Source: Pithys albifrons albifrons
Taxonomy: Eukaryota > Chordata > Aves > Passeriformes > Thamnophilidae
Reading direction: 5' to 3'
NCBI RefSeq assembly: GCF_047495875.1
Contig: NC_092464.1
Location: forward strand, 27,436,865-27,500,864
DNA: 64,000 bases
Shown here: positions 1-12,929 of the stretch, in pieces
Layout of the letters: the number at the start of each line of letters is the position of its first letter
Position numbering within the stretch: position 1 is the first letter of the stretch
The notes under the pieces: model-generated
Seen by the model: only the letters and a program-made list of their open reading frames with translations
Database searches by the model: none
Told to the model about the DNA's origin: nothing
Position numbers and translations under genes: made by a program

Positions 1-3000
1 TGGGAAAGTATATATTAGCCTCATGTATATATATGCACAGAAACTCATCTTTTGAGTATACTTGAGTGTAGAGTTCTTTCAAAGGATACATGGGTGCAAA
101 CACCTATATCTAGATAACTCTTCTCCATATTTGGTCATCTGCCAAAACAAACCTTATGTGACAATTTGTTTTGTAGGGACAATTCAGAGTCTGTAAAGGA
201 AAAATAAACTGAATGTGAGCAAGTCCTCATCTAAAGAGCAAAGGGCTTATCTTTTTGATATTAAGTTAGATGGCTCATTTACCACAGCTGTATCATCCTG
301 GATAAAATTAGATATAAATTAAGGAAAACGTCTCTAGGGCATACAGACATAAAAGAACTCAGGCTATGAACTACTGTACTCATGAAATAAACAAGACTAA
401 AACAATGCAAAAATCAGTCTAATTTGTGTTTGACTACTTCATCTTGTTCTGTCACAATTATGTACCTTGTACACAGCTTGTAGACATAATCACCACAAAG
501 GCATGGAACATTTTTGAGTTCTTCTGGCCTAAGTCTGATGTATATGGTTAGTAAATACTTCTAGAAGAAAGATAAATTAAGTAAATGCTGATTACAGTGG
601 TTTTAATTTTTTTTAAGCTTTGAAAACATTTATATTATCTTCTTGTAAATGTTCTAGGGCTCATATTCATGTCAACGGAAGTTTTGAATGCATAAAATAA
701 TAGAATAATAAGCCTTAAATTGGAGACATGAATTGCCTGAAAATTCTGAAACCTGATATATTTTAAAATTATTCTTGAAAAAGAGCTTGCATTAAATTTG
801 GCCACAACCTCTTATATTTTGGGCATCTTTTCAGCAGGAGAAAAAGTATCTAGATATCAAAAAGAAAATCACCACACATTAAGGACATCAAATATTAATC
901 AAAAATCAGTTTTAGCATTCATGAAATAACAAGAAAAATTATAAGATTACTTCTATGATTGTTATTGCAAATGTTTTCTTATCCACATGTTCATAGTTAT
1001 GGCAATATCAGTCAATGTATATATCTTTCTTTGCCACTGTTTTGCAGGAGAAATTTGGAAGCAAACACTCATCCAAAATCTGCCTTTGTGGAAATGGATG
1101 TATGACTAACTGTTTAAATTTCCTTTGAAGAAGGCACTACCAAAATAAAAAATAAAAAATAAAAAGGTTATAAAAATAGGAACCTTATCTTTTTCTAAAA
1201 ATGTGATATGCAGTCTCTCTAACACTGGGAAAAGTTGTAAATCTGCCTCTCATCCCAAGGATTTCACCTATGACACCAACACTCTAGCTTGTCAGAAGCT
1301 CCCTCTGGGACAGGGAGGGAACTGGGATTTAATTTCAGAAGTCAAAACTGGCGATTTAACATGGGCCTAATTTCGCTACTGCTTGGTAGCAATGGAACAC
1401 AGGCATGAAGGACAACCCATTGAACATGATAACTGTGCCTGCCTATGCCATGGCAGTCAGAACATTGTCTGGCATATGAGCCATGTTTATAGTTACCAGC
1501 CTGCTCAGGCTTGAGCTTTTGCTACAGCCTCAACTGAGCACTAGTTTTTGGGTTCAGACTCTTGCTTTTAATTCAGAGCTACTTAAGAAAAAGCTTTTTC
1601 TTTTAAGTAAGTTTTTGTGTGTACCCCAGTAGTGGAGACCATAGGAGGGAGCAAAATTTAAACACATACCCCACAACCAGCACACGAAGAAAGAAAACTT
1701 CCTTTAAACATTACTAGTCCTGGTAGACCAGAAGAGGATTCTCAGGTCCTGTATTACAGCTACTTGGAGGAAAGGAAGCCTTAGGAAAGAAATTCTAAAT
1801 GATAGAAAATCTTGACTGAACAATGAGAGACCAACACAAAGCCTCTGTTTTAGTTCAGGCTGAATACAAATGGAGTGTGAAGCTTTATCCCTCTCAAATG
1901 TCTGATCATTTAGCTATTGACTATTATGTCATAGATTTGGTTTTTTACACAATTATACTCTTTCTGAGTTTTCTGGGGAAACAGTTCATTTTTTCTTGAT
2001 GAGCACAGCACTGAGTTATAGCCTTAAAAAATATTTTTAGGTGCACCACAAGTCCTTCCATTTTACTTGGAATAGGTTTTAGACAGATCCTTTTTATATA
2101 GGTTTTAAACCTGCTGAAGAGCCCACAGAGCTGCATGAGGGTGCTGTGTGCAGATAGTGAAAAATAAAGCTAGATGTTATCTTCAGAGAGCTAAAACTGG
2201 GGTCCATATTAATTTTATAATCTTCCCAGTTTTAATATACACAGGACTCTACAGGTAAGTAAGATCAATGTGAAGGATTAATTGCCTGGTGAGTCCTATC
2301 AGATTGGTTTGAGGACAGATGGCAGCATTTATTCAAATCTTTCCACTCTGGAAACATATTTAACAGTATCCTTTTATTAAATATCTATATTTGAGGCTGT
2401 CTCTATACAGGTAGTCTCAGATTTGATACATCTAGCGAGTTCTCAGTTGATGTAAAAAATTATGTCATTGTCAGAAATATAAAGAAATGAATCTGTCTCC
2501 AGACCTTATGTCCAGGATTTCACATACATGAAAAATATCAAAGCAGAGTAGTGTAGACATTTGTCCATTGACAAAAGAAAAAAGGAAAAATGTTCACAAA
2601 TCAAACAATTTTCACATCAAAGATAAAATTCCTGTATTCAGACAGCTTAATACAATCCATTCACAGGGTCAGGCTTATTTTGGACTGCTCTTCTGTATTG
2701 ATGTAAAATGTGAACATTTTCCCCTATGGTGTTATAAAATACTCATTTTTTCTCTCCCATTAGGATCTTCAGCAGACACTAATTAACCCTCTGGAGAAAA
2801 TATTTATAAAAATAACAAGGAATTATGAGCAATGAACCAGATTTTTTTCTCCCAACAAAATGTCAAACTGAGAGAGAGAATGTATTATTGTGAAATTGTG
2901 GAGTTATCTCACTGGTTGAAAATTTTAATGAGCTGAGACACATGACTAGAACCTTCCTGGAAGCAGCAGTGTATGTGTGTGTGTGTCTTCCCAGATGGGA

Positions 3001-4044
3001 ATCTCTCAATTCTGCCTGACAATGCGAGTCCATTAGAGAACAATTTCAGAAATGTACACATTTGCTAAGAAATTTTGGTCTTTGTTGTTTATGAAGAGCA
3101 ATATGATTCCTAGAAATGGCAAGTCTTTTCCCCTTTTATTCCTGAAAATATAGCTAGAAATGGAACAGTCTTACTAGAGATACATTTTTAACACAGGGAA
3201 CTTTACCTGTACAGAGGCACCACCATTCTGGCAATAGTTCTGACTCAATACAGTTTTATGATGGCTTAGGGATTTGTTGAGAAATGTTTGCCCTAGTTTT
3301 TCTGTCAAGAAGAAATACATATATCTTGATTATTCTCCTTAATATCTTTTTTCCCTCATCTAATAATTTCTTTGTATATAAACTGCCTATAACATTTTTA
3401 TAAATAAGATTTTTTTTCTACATAAATTTTCAAGACTGAGACTTTAATAAAGTTTTTCAGTTCTATAAGATGTCAAATATTTAGACTGTAAGGATTTTCT
3501 GATTTGTTTTCTGTTACCACCAAAACGAATGGATAGGCTTTTAAATTTTCCTGTGTTAATTCTCAATTTACTTATCTCTACTTATAGTACTTCCTTTTTG
3601 CTGTTGCACTCTCCTTATAAGAAAAAAGAAAAAGGTAAAAATTGGTTGCATGAATTAAATACCTTTTAGCATTTCAGTCCATCAGAGGTGATGTGTTCTT
3701 TACCCAAAGTGACACAATTTCAGCACTGAATAAAAAACAAGCCACAATCCCCTTAGATCTTTTGCAGTATTAAAAATGTAATAAAAAAATCCAGCAACAC
3801 TTAGCTCTAGTGTTTACCTTGGTTCACTATAATAGGTGACTATCTGCGAATTGTGTTCCTGTGCTTTTGAACTTTCAATTTGGCTCTTATTCTAAGACAG
3901 ATAGTTTATGCTAAACAAGCTAAATATGTCATTCCACTAACAGAAGATACGTAAACAAGGAGGGATATGCAAATCATTTACTGAATGTTCAGGAAATCGC
4001 AAACCTGAATTGCTGCTTACAGACCTAGCCTTCTGTTTCATTTA
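1..4044. other. AT-rich intergenic DNA, no gene seen
   Basis: I see no coding region, RNA gene or recognisable interspersed repeat here. Open frames are short (63-72 codons), AT-driven and unlike any family I know. A 13-bp TG dinucleotide run lies at about 2974-2986. Very old repeats could be hidden. Confidence 0.6.
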
Positions 4045-4180
4045 AAATCATAGAAAATAACAGAATATTCTGAGTTGGAACAGAGCCAGGAGGATCATCA
4101 AGTCCAGCTCTAAAGTGAATGACCTATACAGGAATCACTTGGCGTTCTTAGCACTGTGTTCTAACGAGCTGAGCTAACCT
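4045..4180 (-). mobile_element. tRNA-Ile-derived SINE with CR1 tail (TguSINE1-like)
   Basis: Read on the minus strand, the copy starts near 4180 with the 5' half of a tRNA-Ile(AAT)-like sequence: GGTTAGCTCAG, then a TTAGA motif, then GTGCTAAGAACGCCAAG. This covers the D arm with the polymerase III A box and the anticodon arm. After a gap of about 8 nt the T-arm region continues as GATTCCTGTATAGGTCATTC, close to the tRNA 3' half. It then passes into a CR1 3' tail (about 4110 down to 4045) with a GACTTGATGATCCTCCTGG-like block, a block matching CR1 'ccaactcagaatattct' and a final TCTATGATTTT. This composite architecture is that of the passerine SINE TguSINE1, mobilised in trans by CR1. The gap removes most of the B box, so the copy is probably dead. 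A tRNA pseudogene next to a CR1 tail is the alternative, but the continuous arrangement favours a SINE. No clear target duplication was seen. Confidence 0.78.
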
Positions 4181-7100
4181 CAATGAACTATATCCTTGAA
4201 ATTATTACAGAAGCTTTGTAACAACTGCTTAGCCAAATCACTGTTCTATCTGGAAGGCAATGGAAAAACGTTAGCTGTATAATAACAAAGCAACTTCTGT
4301 GTCTTCAGAGGGAATAACTCAGTGCTTTTTCAATATTACATATCTGTGGTACAGGCTAATTGTTTTCCCAAAACTGTGTGGAAAAGCATTGACCAAATTT
4401 AAAAAAAAAATGAAAAAAAGCTTTGTTTCAAATATTTTTTGTAAATAAAATCAAACATATTCATAGAAAAATATGAGAAAAACAAAAAATGCACACATTT
4501 CTGTTTGATGAGCTCTCTTGTGTATTGTTTAAATGTAACTTTATTTCTCATACAATGTACTGAAACCACAGGGCTTGGGAAAGGAACATGCAAAACCTTA
4601 ACCCTCATTCAAAAAATGCTAGGTCAGTTTAGTTGAACTGCAATTAAATAAATACTATGCTGCTCCTGACTGATGAAAATCACTTGTTACTTTCCTCCTG
4701 CCAGAAGAAACATGTGATGGAGGCATAAACTCCTGTCGTGATATGTGTATATATCTAAACATTATGGATTATAGGGTATATACTGTCAATGCAGACAAAA
4801 AGGCATAAAGGAACTTGATGCAATTGTAAAATACGTGTATCAACTCAGCCTTGCTGCTCCAGGAAAAGGCAACCAGATGCAATCCTCACCTGGGAACCAC
4901 TGAATATCCCATCTGATTCCCAACATGTACCTTTGGGATACTAGAATACAAAGAAGTTAATGCTAGACCAAGCCTAAATAGTAGGAATTAATTTAATTCT
5001 AGAAAAGCTTATTTCTCCATGTGAAATAACAAAGGCAACAGAAATAAATTGTAGAAAGCTGAATTTCACATGTGCACATGTGATATGAATCTAGAATTCT
5101 AGGGATATCAATCTCACCTTTAACTGCTTGGTATCTCCCTGTTTATTAGGAAACAGTAGACTTCAAAAAATGTAAAAGTCATAAGAACCACATTTGTGTA
5201 CTAGAAACCATTTTACTATTGTTTCTCTTCTTTGAGCTGATAAGTTGTATTTGACCAAATCATATCTACAAGAATACCTAAACAAGGAATTAAGGCAACA
5301 TGGGACAGAGTTCATGACAGAACTTACTCCTACAGCTAAATGAGTGACTAATTTCCTTCAGTTCCTTGGGTTAAATAGATAGCAAGTGTCTCTCTGTACA
5401 TTGAGTTTTCTACATTAAGATTAAGGATCTCTTTGGAATGCTCTGCCCACTACAAAAACTCCAAGAAATAGGCAATTACTCTTTCTTTATGATAGATAAA
5501 TTTAACACTCACTCTGTCACAAACTGGCAAGATGTCATACCTAAAAAAAAAAAAAAACCAAACAAGAAAAATGAGGCCTCCAGCAAGTTTATCAGAATTT
5601 CTTTCTACTTTGCACCTTTCTAATATGCACCTCAGAGTCCTACAGATTTTAAAGTAATGTTTCTCCTTTCGATGATATATTGTCAGGTAACAATATTGTG
5701 GAATCAGGCACTGAAGATATTTAAAGAAAAATCAGTATTCTTTCAATGACAAACTGATTTTTCTCCAGATTGAAAATTTTATGTCCCACTATATAAAAGT
5801 CTTTATTTCTAAAATTGCCCTTGTAAATACAGTTTTATAATGGAAAAAATATATGTACACTAATTGTAATCTATATCTGCTGAAACAATGTTTTAGATTT
5901 TTTCCATAAAAAAAAAATAGTATAGGAAGGGAATAAATGAAAAATTTACTAATGGAAAAAATACAATAATCACTACAGAGTAGAATTTTGATTTCCTTTT
6001 CATTGAGTAAAATGTGATGCAATTTTTCTTTAGTTTCTCATATGCAAAAGAATTGATTTTTTTCCTCCTTTGGAGGGTTTTCTTCAGTTGGACCACTTGG
6101 AACATTGTTCCACTCAGTGTCAAATAGAAACCAACAGTTTGATATAATCCCATGATGTAGCCAGTGGTGACTCTTAGTCATTGTTCATTCATACCATCTT
6201 CATTCAACAGCCCTCACAAATTATCTGTGTGTGACCCCCCCACCCCCACACCTCCTGCAGGTGGTTGCTGCTGCCTGAGTTAGCACTCCAACCTATATCA
6301 TCCATCTGTAATCTAAACATCTTCTATAAAATGCTTAGCTTTTTTTACACTGCTTTATTAAACAATTTCTTACTCTCATTCTGTCAAGTTTGAGGACAAT
6401 TCACCAGGTGAAACAGTCAGTCCACAAAAACAGAGAAAAATCAAATGTTTATTATGTTTTACCAGTGCCCTTTGCTTATCTTTTTTCTTTTTTTTTTAAT
6501 GGCAATCTTATTTTTGATTGAAGAAATTACTAAATGTGAAATGCTTCAGCTATACTGCATACAAATAAATATTTTTTAGAATGTTTTGCAAATTCCACTC
6601 TGTCAAAAAAACTTACTTCAATAATTCATAATTCATATCTTGCAACCAACTCAATTTGTGGCCTTTGATTTCAAACTTATTGAGGAATAAGCTTCCTGGA
6701 GTCAACTAATTAAAATAAAATAGAACTAAAATTATTGAGATCATATCAGAGTCCACTAATTCCTTATTCTTGTTAAAGCATAGTAACACATTATGATTAT
6801 ATTTTAATTTTTATCTTTATTCTTAACATATTCCTCAGGTTCAACTGAACATTCTTTAAGAAGCCTTCAGTCAGTAAGAAGGACCTTCTTCAATTATTAA
6901 AGCTTATCAGCATATTAATTATTTGTTCAAAATTTAACCTAAAATATATTGACTAAAATTAAAGTAGCAAGAAAACACTTTATGATTTGAAAAAAGAATT
7001 TTTTTTTTAACCTTGAATGAAAAATCTAATGGCATTGCAGAACAAAAGTGCTAGGTCCGGGGACATTATATACAGCTGAATTCTCCTGTATGAACACCAG

Positions 7101-7842
7101 TTACTTCATAAAGACTGAATGGGGTTCCAGAAGAGAGGAAGGATTGAGTGAAAGTAGTTATTGACCATCTGCAGTACAAATTCAGGTGATGATCAGAGGT
7201 GGGCTCTGAGTGGAGCAGCTAGGGATAAAGGTGTATTAAGCAGCTGAACTTTTTTCTTTCCCTTCACTTCTTGTGGTTTCGGAGTTCATCCTTCCATTAT
7301 TAATATGATTTTATATGACTAACTAAGCTCATCAGAAGCTGATTTGTAAATTCATTAGCCATTGTTGTTAAAAAGACACGCCTTTGGATAAGGGATTACG
7401 GTGCAGTTTCACTGAAATCAGGAGTTCTGTAGTTCCTTGAAACACTGTGGTAGTATGATATGGTAACTTCACTCTGCAAAGTATGAGAATTCTTAAGAAT
7501 GCAAAACTGAAAAGAGTTTGTTGTCCCCCCAACCATCTCTCTCAAAGAAAGCATACAATATGATTAGCCTTTGAAATCATGTATCATTCAAACTTAGATG
7601 GGCAGTTGTTTATTCCTTGATTCCATTTCTTTTCCCAGAAATGAATTTGTCCATCTTTCCCTAGTCTCTTGATGAAAATCCTGACCTTCTTAAGCTTCTT
7701 AAATGTAACATGACAAAAATAGGAGTTCATTATCATTCCTCTCTGCCCTTCTCAGTGCCTTGATTCCCTGCTACATTTGGCCATACTATTATCTTCTTTT
7801 CCTATCAAACCTTTAATCTTGACATAATTCTTGGTTTTATAC
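4181..7842. other. AT-rich intergenic DNA, no gene seen
   Basis: Nothing coding is recognised; frames of up to 86 codons on either strand have no familiar motif. Two short perfect palindromes lie side by side at 5066-5083 and 5091-5102. A C-rich patch occurs near 6233-6250. Confidence 0.6.
5066..5102. repeat. Adjacent perfect palindromes (18 bp and 12 bp)
   Basis: TCACATGTGCACATGTGA at 5066-5083 equals its own reverse complement, and CTAGAATTCTAG at 5091-5102 does too, separated by 7 bp. The first contains overlapping CACATGTG E-box-like (CANNTG) cores. No function is claimed. Confidence 0.8.
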
Positions 7843-7941
7843 TGTCCTGGTTTCAGCTGGAATAGTTTATTTTCTTCCTAATAGCTGGTATAGTGCTGTA
7901 GTTTGGATTTAGGAAGAGAATACTGTTGATAATACTGTTGG

Positions 7942-7950
7942 TATATAAAG
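7942..7950 (+). promoter_or_regulatory. TATA box of the ERVL LTR
   Basis: TATATAAAG sits where the ERVL LTR promoter is expected, about 35 bp upstream of the conserved GGAACTGGCTG block. Activity is not implied, since the surrounding U3 is partly deleted. Confidence 0.55.
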
Positions 7951-8076
7951 TACAGGAAAGTTGGCCAAGGGCCAATGTTCAGGAACTGGCTGAGTATCAG
8001 TTGGTGAGTGGTTGGATGTACAATTCCCTTGTACATCACTTGATTTGTATATTTTAATCTGATTATTTTAATAATT

Positions 8077-8150
8077 ATAAATATTATTATCTTCACTATT
8101 AATATTATTAATACTATTACGATTATTATTATCATCATCATTATCATAAT
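8077..8150. repeat. Imperfect ATT/ATC trinucleotide tract inside the ERVL LTR
   Basis: Runs of ATT, later ATC, form an imperfect tract in the R region of the LTR. A comparable ATT-rich stretch is typical of this LTR family, so it is probably inherited rather than an independent microsatellite. Confidence 0.75.
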
Positions 8151-8291
8151 CTTCCTTTTCTATTCATCAGATTGTCTTTATCTTAACTTATGAGTTTTCT
8201 CTTTCCTTCACCTCCTCCATCCCACTGGCAGCAGAGGAAACACTGAGAATCTGTGTGTGGCTGAGTTGCCAGCTGAGGTTAAATCACGGTG

Positions 8292-9408
8292 TATAACAAA
8301 CATATTTTCAACAATCAATTTTCTTTCTGTAAAAAGCCTTAGATTCAAGATCAGACCACTCAATTTGACTGGATTCACTTTAACTATTTGACCACTCCTT
8401 TTAATCTTCTACTTGATGTATTATAACTTCCTTTTCTCATTTCTTTCAATGTTCACTTTTGATTTTTTTAGCTTTTCCAAAGTTCTGTTATCTTTTGTGT
8501 GTTCTCGTTTCACTGCATAAGACAGTCACGTTTCTTGTATTTTCAAAGCCATATATACCCTGGCCTATCTTATCTGAATATTATTTATTTTATGTTTCCT
8601 TATTTTGATTTTCTACTATTTTCATTTCCAAAAATTTGAAATCTCCTTACAGTTTTTCCAAACAGCAATACCTACCTTTACTTGCAGCATCAAGTTCTCT
8701 CAGAACTCAACATTGCTGTAAATGAAACAAATCCCAAAGGGAGGAGAAGTAGAGTCTAAGTAAGAGAATAATCACGTTCTATGCTACTTCATTTTATTGA
8801 GGCCGCACACCATTTTAAATGTGTTGCTTTCTTTTTACCTAATTATATATATATATATATTATTCATTTTTCTTACTTTCTTTAAAACTAATCATTCTTT
8901 CTTCAGAGCAAAGGATAGAAATAATAGTTTTCTCACTTTAATACATGTCTTATAGATGATACAAAAATCATTCAAATATAGAAAATTAGACTAATGTGTT
9001 CTGAAGATATGGTGTGCAGTAGACTTGGATGCTAACATAGAGATCTAAGGTATTATTTAATGATCTCATTTTTTAAATTGTCTGTATATTCGTATCTAAA
9101 TGAGTGAGTAAATTGCCAGGAACTATAAAGAAAAATATATAATACTAAAAAATTCAGAAGAAGTGTGACCGAATGGAGGAAAAAGGATTAAATACTCGTG
9201 TTTTTTATTCCATCAACAGTTGGAACAGGGGGATTTTGCACTAAGAAAGTCCCCAAAGGACTTAGTTTAGGACTAAATTTTTTTTGGTGAGTGACTCTAA
9301 GAGGGACTAAAAAATAATCCAAAGAGAACAATTTCCCAGTATATTCCTTCATGAGGAACAACCTAGCATCTGACTGAGAAAGGAAAATTCTTGGCAATTT
9401 TCTGACTG
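8292..9408. other. AT-rich intergenic DNA, no gene seen
   Basis: No coding signal or interspersed repeat recognised. It contains a 17-bp TA microsatellite at 8844-8860. Confidence 0.6.
8844..8860. repeat. (TA)n microsatellite
   Basis: An uninterrupted alternating TA run of 17 bp, likely length-polymorphic. Confidence 0.9.
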
Positions 9409-9980
9409 AACCACAGAATCAGAGATTTGTAGAATGGTTTGGTTTGGAAGAAACCTTAAAGATCATCTAGTTTCAAGCCCAATGCTATTGGCAGGGACAC
9501 CTTCTGTGAGACCACGTTGCACAAGGCCCCATCCAACCCAGCCTTGAACAGTGCCAGGAATGAGGCATCTGGGTAACCTGTTCTAGTGTCTCACAACCCT
9601 GACTGTAAAGAATTCCTTTCTATTATCTACCACACTCTTGCAGTTTACAGCCATCACCCTTTGTCTTTTCTCTATTTGCCCTTGTAAAAAGTCCCTCTCC
9701 ATCTTTATTGTAGGCCCTTTTAGGTACTGAAAGGTGTTTTAAGGTCTCCTTGGAGCCTTCCCTTCTCCAGGCTGAACAACTCCAACTCTCTCAACCTGTC
9801 TTCATGGAAGAGGTGCTCCAGGCCACTGATCTCCTTCATGGCCCTCCTCTAGACTCAATCCAACAGGTCAGTGCCCTTCCTGTGGTGGGGAGTCCAGAGC
9901 TGGATGCAGCACTGCAGGTAGTGTCTCACTGGAGCAGAGCAGAGAGTAAGAATCACCTTCCTTGACCTGCTGGTTCAGAA
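9409..9980 (-). mobile_element. CR1 LINE, 5'-truncated 3' end (minus strand)
   Basis: Read on plus, it opens with the reverse complement of the CR1 3' terminus (CCACAGAATCAGAG), then GGTTTGGAAGAAACCTTAAAG, GATCATCTAGTTTCAAGCCC and the AGGGACACCTTCTGTGAG block. It continues through the conserved 3'UTR (GAATTCCTTTCTATTATC; a GGAGCCTTCCCTTCTCCAGGC block; GGATGCAGCACTGCAGGT) to about 9980. Only the 3' end is present, the usual outcome of aborted target-primed reverse transcription. The forward frame at 9750-9965 is antisense to this non-coding part and is not a gene. Confidence 0.93.
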
Positions 9981-12929
9981 ATAAGCTCTATCTTCTTATA
10001 GTGTTCTTACATAATAGGAAAATAATAAGGCTGTGCTTTGTGTTCCTTTCATATCTCAGGAGCAAAATTGGCGTCATAATGTGTGCATGTAGATATCAAT
10101 CCTTGTAAAGTTTTTATCATAAACAGAGTGCTGAAGACATTTGTGATGGAGTCCATAGAGCAGGCAGGTATAACTCATAAATAGAAATATTTCTCACAAT
10201 ATCCAAGAGTTCAAAGAAACTTGAAAAATATTGGCAGACACCAAGTACTTACTCATGAAAGTATGTTCCTACTGAATAATGTCAATTTATGGAGTTTTTG
10301 CATTAATTTTAATAGTGGATAGTATGGATAACTTCAAAACTTTGAACAAATAGCATAATAAAATTGCACACAATAAAATTGTGTAATATCTTTGTGATGA
10401 AAGGTCCATGTCACATATTACTAAAAGAGCTGTAATCTCTTCTGTAGTGTAAAGAAGGATACATCTTAGCAGAAAAAGACTTTTTTCATGATACACACTA
10501 TCTCATTTTCCCATCATTCAGAGTAAATATGTGTTTTTACACTAATGGTAATGGAAGATAGAAAACCTATCTTACTCAATACTACAGTTTCATCTGATCT
10601 TTGAAACTCTTTTCAGTAGCATTTAGAAAACTACTGGTATCTGGGACTACATTAATAATTTGGGTACGTACATCTATAGTTCCTATTTTCCTGACCACTG
10701 TTAAAAGTACTAATGCCTGTTACAATGAATAGAATTATGAAAAACTTCTTCTCAATGACAGACTAAGATATGTGTCATCATGATGTCTTAAATTTTGAGT
10801 CGAAGTCCTATGAATTTAAGGCTTCTGTTCCAAGATTAAAGTTATTTCACTAACAAGCAGGAGAAAGATACAGAGTTTATAAAAAGAAATATTTGTACCA
10901 AGCCAACAATATTACTGCATAAAAGACAATTTCTCTGCTTCATGTACATTAGATATAATTTGTGATGAAGGGCATAATTTAAAACAGTAGGAGTAAACAT
11001 TTTGTGAAGTGACTGATCTGCCCTCTCTCATATTTGAATGGAATGCAGCTAAAATTTTGTCTTAAACTATATTTGAAATGTACATTCCCACCGCATGAAT
11101 GTTAGTAGATTCTCTCCCCTTGAAATTTCTGCTTGATAAAATGTGGTAAAAGGAGATTAGAAGTAAATGCCATATATACCTGCCAACATAAAGAAACATT
11201 TCAGTTGATTTAATTTCTTATTCTGAAACAATCTGTAGTCTGTTATACATTTCGGGCTTTGAGGTGGGGTTTGGGGGTGAGGAGTTTATATGAAGTTAAG
11301 CAACTCCAAATCAAGAGCACTTGAGAAGAACTATTCCAAAAGGGTTTAACAAATTTTAGTCAAAATTGATACATTTCCAGTAAAATACTTCTTTATTTTT
11401 CTTTTTCCTAAGATGTCCTTTGCAGGAAGAAATTAGTGGGGAGACCTATTTTTGTTGTTGTTGTTGTTTGCTAGCATTCTAACATCAGTCTGAATAAAAC
11501 AGTTCAAGAAATTTCCAAACACTTCTAGTATACTTCCTGTTCCTGTCCAGTTTAGATTTTTGGTCACACATCTTCATAAAATACAGTTTTTTGCTGTCAT
11601 ATTTCCAAAAATTGAAAAAGTGTTGTGCAGTAATACTACAGTTTTTGTCATCCTACCAGCACTGGAAGTTATAAAAAAACATTGTGTTGTAGCAGTTTGA
11701 AGGATAAATGAATAGGCTTTACAAAGAATATTTATTCATTGTGGTTTCTGCTATTTGTATGAGTCAGTTTCCAACCCCTGGTAGCTTCTCAGTTATTAAG
11801 ACATCTCTGGAGCCCAAAGTTCTGAGCATAACAATTTTAATATGGTCAGTCCTTTTTGATCCTATAATTTTGCTCAGGCACTGAATAATAAATCCACAAC
11901 CACATTTGGAATGTTCTGGAACAGCAATAATGTTGCAAATAAAAACAAACTCAAGAAAAGAAAAGAACATGCTACTTTATATTGTTGGATTGTTACCTTC
12001 ACAATCTCAGTCACTTATCTTCAGAAGAAAGTGAGTATAAGGAGAATGTGGAAAATCAAACAAAACCAATCAAAAGCACCTTTTCTAATATGTGAAGTTC
12101 TGGATCAGGAAAGGCCAGGAGCTGATATGGTATGCTGAAAAGGTGATCCAATATGTATTTTTATATGCTAGCTGAGAAGGTTATAAAGCAGAAGTGGAAG
12201 AAAAAAAAAATAAAAAAAAATCATTCACCACATTTTTACAGTATTGTGAGACACCTGTGTGAAGAAATGTCTATGGTGAGATCAAAAGGGAAAGTGAAAT
12301 GTCACAGGTAACATGGCAGAGAGATGGTTTTATTAATAAAATATAATGTACAAAAAGCAAATGTTTTAAGAAGATATAACTGGTAGCTGGTGGAGAGCTA
12401 CAGAAATTAATATTCAAAGATGAAAAATAATTAGATATGCATATTAAGCAAGTTAACTTTTCTGGTTATTTTTCTACAAATCCTATTGACTCTCCTGAAA
12501 AATCCTAAAGCAGGATTGAGAGCTTGGCATTTTCAAAACCATTTTTTGAAATACATCACTACAGAGCTGTGTAATGGGCAGAATTGCATTGGTGTTTTAC
12601 CTAGTAAAAGGTCAGCACTTCTTTTTCAAGCTTCTAATCTATTTTATGTCATTTTCAATTGGTGGTGTGGGCTGATTGCTTAAAGATGTCCAGTTCCATG
12701 ATAGTGTTACTATTGTACAGTGCTTCTGTCAGCACAGAAGTTGGAAGTAGCTGGGAATCTTGTCTCCTTTAGTAACCCTGAAGGGAAAAGTTGATTTAAT
12801 TTGATAACTGTGGCCAAAGACAAAAAAAAAATGTTCAATCTATTATAAAATTCAAGTTGAAACACTAGGAATTTAGTAGCAGACAAATAACTCTTGAATA
12901 TAGAGAACAAGAGGACTTAGAAAGGTGTT
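9981..12929. other. AT-rich intergenic DNA, no gene seen
   Basis: No coding region or recognised repeat, apart from a short TTG trinucleotide run at 11452-11469. Frames of 68-75 codons near 11764-12138 overlap on both strands and have no known motif. Confidence 0.6.
11452..11469. repeat. (TTG)n microsatellite
   Basis: About six tandem TTG units, ending at TTTGCTAGC. Confidence 0.85.

Larger units (their letters stand above)
7843..8291 (+). mobile_element. Solo LTR of avian ERVL type (plus strand)
   Basis: The segment starts TGTCCTGGTTTCAGCTGG, the 5' end of the common avian ERVL LTR. It follows that LTR through the TAGCTGGTATAGTGCTG block, a TATA element, the GGAACTGGCTGAGTATCAG block, an ATT-rich stretch, the TTGTCTTTATCTTAACTTA block and an end near GGTTAAATCACGGTG. 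The flanks TATAC (7838-7842) and TATAA (8292-8296) look like a 5-bp target duplication with one substitution, the size expected for ERVL. It is shorter than a full LTR because a U3 segment before the TATA box seems deleted. The usual terminal CA has become TG, and the expected ATTAAA polyadenylation signal is not preserved. No internal retroviral sequence lies on either side, so this is a solo LTR. Confidence 0.88.

Noticed and set aside
8101..8150. Independent trinucleotide repeat expansion
   Set aside because: It sits inside the ERVL LTR, where an ATT-rich tract is normal for the family.
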